DNA of 64,000 bases from an uncultured Aquitalea sp. (GTDB lineage: Bacteria; Pseudomonadota; Gammaproteobacteria; Burkholderiales; Chromobacteriaceae). A model generated the notes under the pieces. The model saw nothing but the letters and a program-made list of their open reading frames with translations. It did not search any database and had not been told where the DNA came from. Below are positions 62,265 through 64,000 of this stretch, piece by piece. The position numbers and the translations under genes are program-made. Within the stretch, counting starts at the first letter, position 1. Each line of letters starts with the position of its first letter. The stretch spans positions 21,435 through 85,434 of the forward strand of contig NZ_CAMFLA010000016.1 of assembly GCF_945957525.1 (NCBI RefSeq), read 5' to 3'.

Positions 62265-63536
62265 GTGCGCCGGCTATTCATCCAGTTTTACATGCTGTTG
62301 ATGGTCTGCTTCATCGTGGCCGTCATGCTGGTGGGCGCCGTCTACAAGCAGGCGGTGGACGATGTGGGCGAGCGCTATCTGTCCGATCTGCTGCGCACCA
62401 CGCTGTCCCTGATCGAGGCCGATCTGCACGGAGTGCCGGAAGACCGCTGGACCGAAACCCTGGCCACCTCCAATCACGACTTCACCTTCAAGGTGAACGT
62501 GGAAAAGCAAAGCAACTACGTGCTGGACGAGGAATCGGAAGAGGCCCTCAACCGTGGCGAGATCGTCATGCTGGAAGACAAATATCTCTTCCTGCAGAAG
62601 ATAGAAGACAGCAACTACCTGCTGGTGGCCGGGCCACTGCGCTACCTGTTCTTCCTGCACCAGCTCAAATGGGTGGATTACGCCCTACTGGGCCTGTTGG
62701 GCCTGTCCATGGCCATTCCCGTGTTCTTGTGGATGCAACCGCACTGGAAGGATCTGGTACTGCTGGAAAAAACCGCCGGCAAGCTGGCGGGCGGCGATTT
62801 CTCCGCCCGCGTCAACCTGCCCGGCCGCTCCGGCGTCTCCCAAGTGGGCGAAGCCTTCAACCATATGGCGGACAATATCGCCGCCCTGCTGGCCAGCAAG
62901 AAAGCGCTGACCAACGCGGTGGCCCACGAGTTGCGCACGCCCCTGGCCCGGCTGCGCTACCGGCTGGCGCTGCTGGAGGGCGAAGAGGACTCACCCGCCA
63001 AGCAGGCCATGGAAAAGGACATTACCGCCATTGAAACGCTGGTGGAAGAGTTGCTGTTCCACGCCAAGCTGGACCGACCGGAAGCGCCGCTGAAGCTGGC
63101 TGGTTTCAATGCCGTGGAGTGGGCTCGCGAGCGGATCGAACTGCAATTGCCTCTGGCCGAACATCTGGACTGGCAGATGCCGGAACCGGCTGAGACAGAG
63201 TTTCTCGCTGACCAGTACCTGCTTACCCGCGCGCTGGACAACTTCCTTTCCAACGCTCGTCGCTATGCGCGCAACACCATCCGCACCACGGTACAGGTGG
63301 AAAACCGCAATTGCGTGGTGATGGTGGACGACGATGGTCCCGGCATTCCGGAAGAAGACCGTGCCCGGATTTTCGACCCCTTCATCCGCCTGGATGAAAG
63401 CCGCGGCCGCAAAACCGGCGGGCACGGGCTGGGGCTGGCCATCGTTGCCGGCATCGCCCGTCTGCATCATGGCGAAGTGAAAGTGGAAGCCTCGCCGCTG
63501 GGTGGCTCCCGCTTCATCTTGCGCTGGCCGATTTGA
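62265..63536 (+). CDS. rstB: RstB-like sensor histidine kinase
   Basis: Inner-membrane sensor kinase of the RstAB pair. The 423 residues begin MRRLFIQFYMLLMVCFIVAV (TM1), a ~110-residue periplasmic domain, TM2 (ALLGLLGLSMAIPVFLWM) and HAMP. The dimerisation helix has phospho-His in AVAHELRTPLARLRYRL (about residue 221), and an HATPase domain shows NFLSNARRYA, DDGPGI and GGHGLGLAIV. The start is GTG 62265, 3 bp after the rstA stop, with GGGAG upstream. The stimulus is unknown; acid and PhoPQ signals are known for E. coli. Confidence 0.9.
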   Translation: MRRLFIQFYMLLMVCFIVAVMLVGAVYKQAVDDVGERYLSDLLRTTLSLIEADLHGVPEDRWTETLATSNHDFTFKVNVEKQSNYVLDEESEEALNRGEIVMLEDKYLFLQKIEDSNYLLVAGPLRYLFFLHQLKWVDYALLGLLGLSMAIPVFLWMQPHWKDLVLLEKTAGKLAGGDFSARVNLPGRSGVSQVGEAFNHMADNIAALLASKKALTNAVAHELRTPLARLRYRLALLEGEEDSPAKQAMEKDITAIETLVEELLFHAKLDRPEAPLKLAGFNAVEWARERIELQLPLAEHLDWQMPEPAETEFLADQYLLTRALDNFLSNARRYARNTIRTTVQVENRNCVVMVDDDGPGIPEEDRARIFDPFIRLDESRGRKTGGHGLGLAIVAGIARLHHGEVKVEASPLGGSRFILRWPI

Positions 63537-63540
63537 ATTG

Positions 63541-63554
63541 TACATTTCGTTACA
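63541..63554 (+). promoter_or_regulatory. RstA box upstream of the asr-like gene
   Basis: TACATTTCGTTACA matches the E. coli RstA consensus TACATNTNGTTACA at every defined base, four bp after the rstB stop and 121 bp before the asr-like ATG. Confidence 0.85.
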
Positions 63555-63594
63555 CAGGGATACATGGGTCGGGTAGACGCTGCACTGCCGCATC

Positions 63595-63634
63595 TATAGG
63601 ATCGTCAGCTCGAAAGAATGGGTATTTCCCATTC
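63595..63634 (+). promoter_or_regulatory. asr-like gene -10 and leader hairpin
   Basis: TATAGG (63595-63600) is a possible -10 with no good -35, as expected for an activator-dependent promoter. The hairpin GAATGGG/CCCATTC with loop TATTT (63616-63634) follows in the leader. Confidence 0.4.
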
Positions 63635-63675
63635 ACTTACAGAATTTTCCTGATGACTCTAGGAGTTGTTTAAAA

Positions 63676-64000
63676 ATGAAAAAGCTGGCTCTGCTCGCTC
63701 TGACCGCCACCTTCAGCCTGGCCTCCGCCGCCGGTTTCGCTGCTGAAAAGAACGCTTCCGCTCCGGTAGCTATCCACAAGGCCAAGAAGGCTGAGAAGAA
63801 GGCTGACAAGAAGGACGCCTCCGCTCAAAAGGCTCAAGCTGCTGAAGCTTCCGCTCCGGCCAAGAAGGCCAAGAAAGTAGCCAAGAAGGATGCTTCCGCT
63901 CAGAAGGCTCAAGCCGCTGAAGCTTCCGCTCCGGCCAAGAAGGCTAAGAAAGTAGCCAAGAAGGACGCTTCCGCTCAGAAGGCTCAAGCCGCTGAAGCTT
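63676..64000 (+). CDS. Asr-like acid-shock protein with 25-residue tandem repeats (partial)
   Basis: Exported small basic protein; the window ends inside it after 108 codons. A signal peptide (MKKLALLALTATFSLASAAGFAA) is followed by a Lys/Ala-rich chain. From 63814 a 75-bp unit encoding DASAQKAQAAEASAPAKK-AKKVAKK is repeated: two full copies (63814-63888, 63889-63963) and the start of a third. The SAQKAQAA segment and composition resemble E. coli Asr, an acid-induced periplasmic protein under RstA control. AGGAG lies 10 nt before the ATG. The total length is unknown. Confidence 0.75.
   Translation, partial: MKKLALLALTATFSLASAAGFAAEKNASAPVAIHKAKKAEKKADKKDASAQKAQAAEASAPAKKAKKVAKKDASAQKAQAAEASAPAKKAKKVAKKDASAQKAQAAEA
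63814..64000 (+). repeat. 75-bp coding tandem repeat in the asr-like gene
   Basis: Two complete and one partial in-frame 75-bp units, differing by only a few synonymous bases, continuing past the window edge. The near-identity suggests recent expansion and possible length variation between strains. Confidence 0.9.

Noticed and set aside
63814..64000. CRISPR-like array
   Set aside because: The repeats are directly adjacent, in frame, and encode a Lys/Ala-rich chain. There are no unique spacers and no cas genes.

Overview
The window is ordinary chromosomal DNA of a Betaproteobacterium, most likely order Neisseriales (Chromobacteriaceae-like). The reasons are gene order (tpiA-secG-tRNA-Leu-nuoA to nuoN plus a DUF2818 gene; SPOR protein next to dsbA; pilB-pilC-pilD-coaE-zapD-yacG), a Neisseria-type porin and DsbA, and moderately high G+C. 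This assignment is inference; the species was not identified. No phage, transposon, integron, plasmid or CRISPR array was seen. Both window ends cut genes: carA on the left and an Asr-like acid-shock gene on the right.

Layout. 1-5.0 kb: carA, a DmdC-like acyl-CoA dehydrogenase and etfBA, with a PsrA-like palindrome at the etfB promoter. 5.0-8.8 kb: MaoC hydratase, GNAT, queG, tsaE, amiC. 8.8-14.3 kb: yacG, zapD, coaE, pilD, pilC, pilB. 14.4-22.7 kb: porin, photolyase, comEA, ypjD/ccsA-like gene, ffh, ATP-grasp gene, purB, initiator tRNA. 22.8-28.1 kb: dsbA, SPOR, comM, ubiK, then glnK-amtB with a textbook sigma54 promoter and two NtrC sites. 28.3-31.4 kb: metK and two LpxL-type acyltransferases. 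31.7-47.9 kb: complex I operon, tRNA-Leu, secG, tpiA. 48-53.6 kb: pstSCAB and a PiT permease. 53.6-53.8 kb: a candidate FNR-controlled small RNA. 53.8-61.3 kb: recG, DUF2147, phzF-like gene, DUF4124, ridA, hemW, rdgB, dusA. 61.5-64 kb: rstA-rstB and the asr-like gene behind an exact RstA box.

How the genes work together: ETF and acyl-CoA dehydrogenase feed electrons from acyl-CoA oxidation to quinone, and NDH-1 is the NADH entry point. GlnK/AmtB and Pst/PiT are nitrogen and phosphate uptake modules with their own regulatory sites. Type IV pilus genes, comEA and comM are natural-transformation functions.

The strongest unexplained signals are (1) a 10-mer, GTTTGCCGAA, found at 20 places by eye on both strands, five of them intergenic and two as a perfect inverted pair, which behaves like an uptake signal sequence; (2) an unannotated ~76-nt transcript unit at 53703-53778 with an FNR box, a promoter, an anti-Shine-Dalgarno tract and a U8 terminator; (3) an rstAB-asr acid-response module with a perfect RstA box. 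All coordinates and counts come from reading the sequence by eye; no database search was run.
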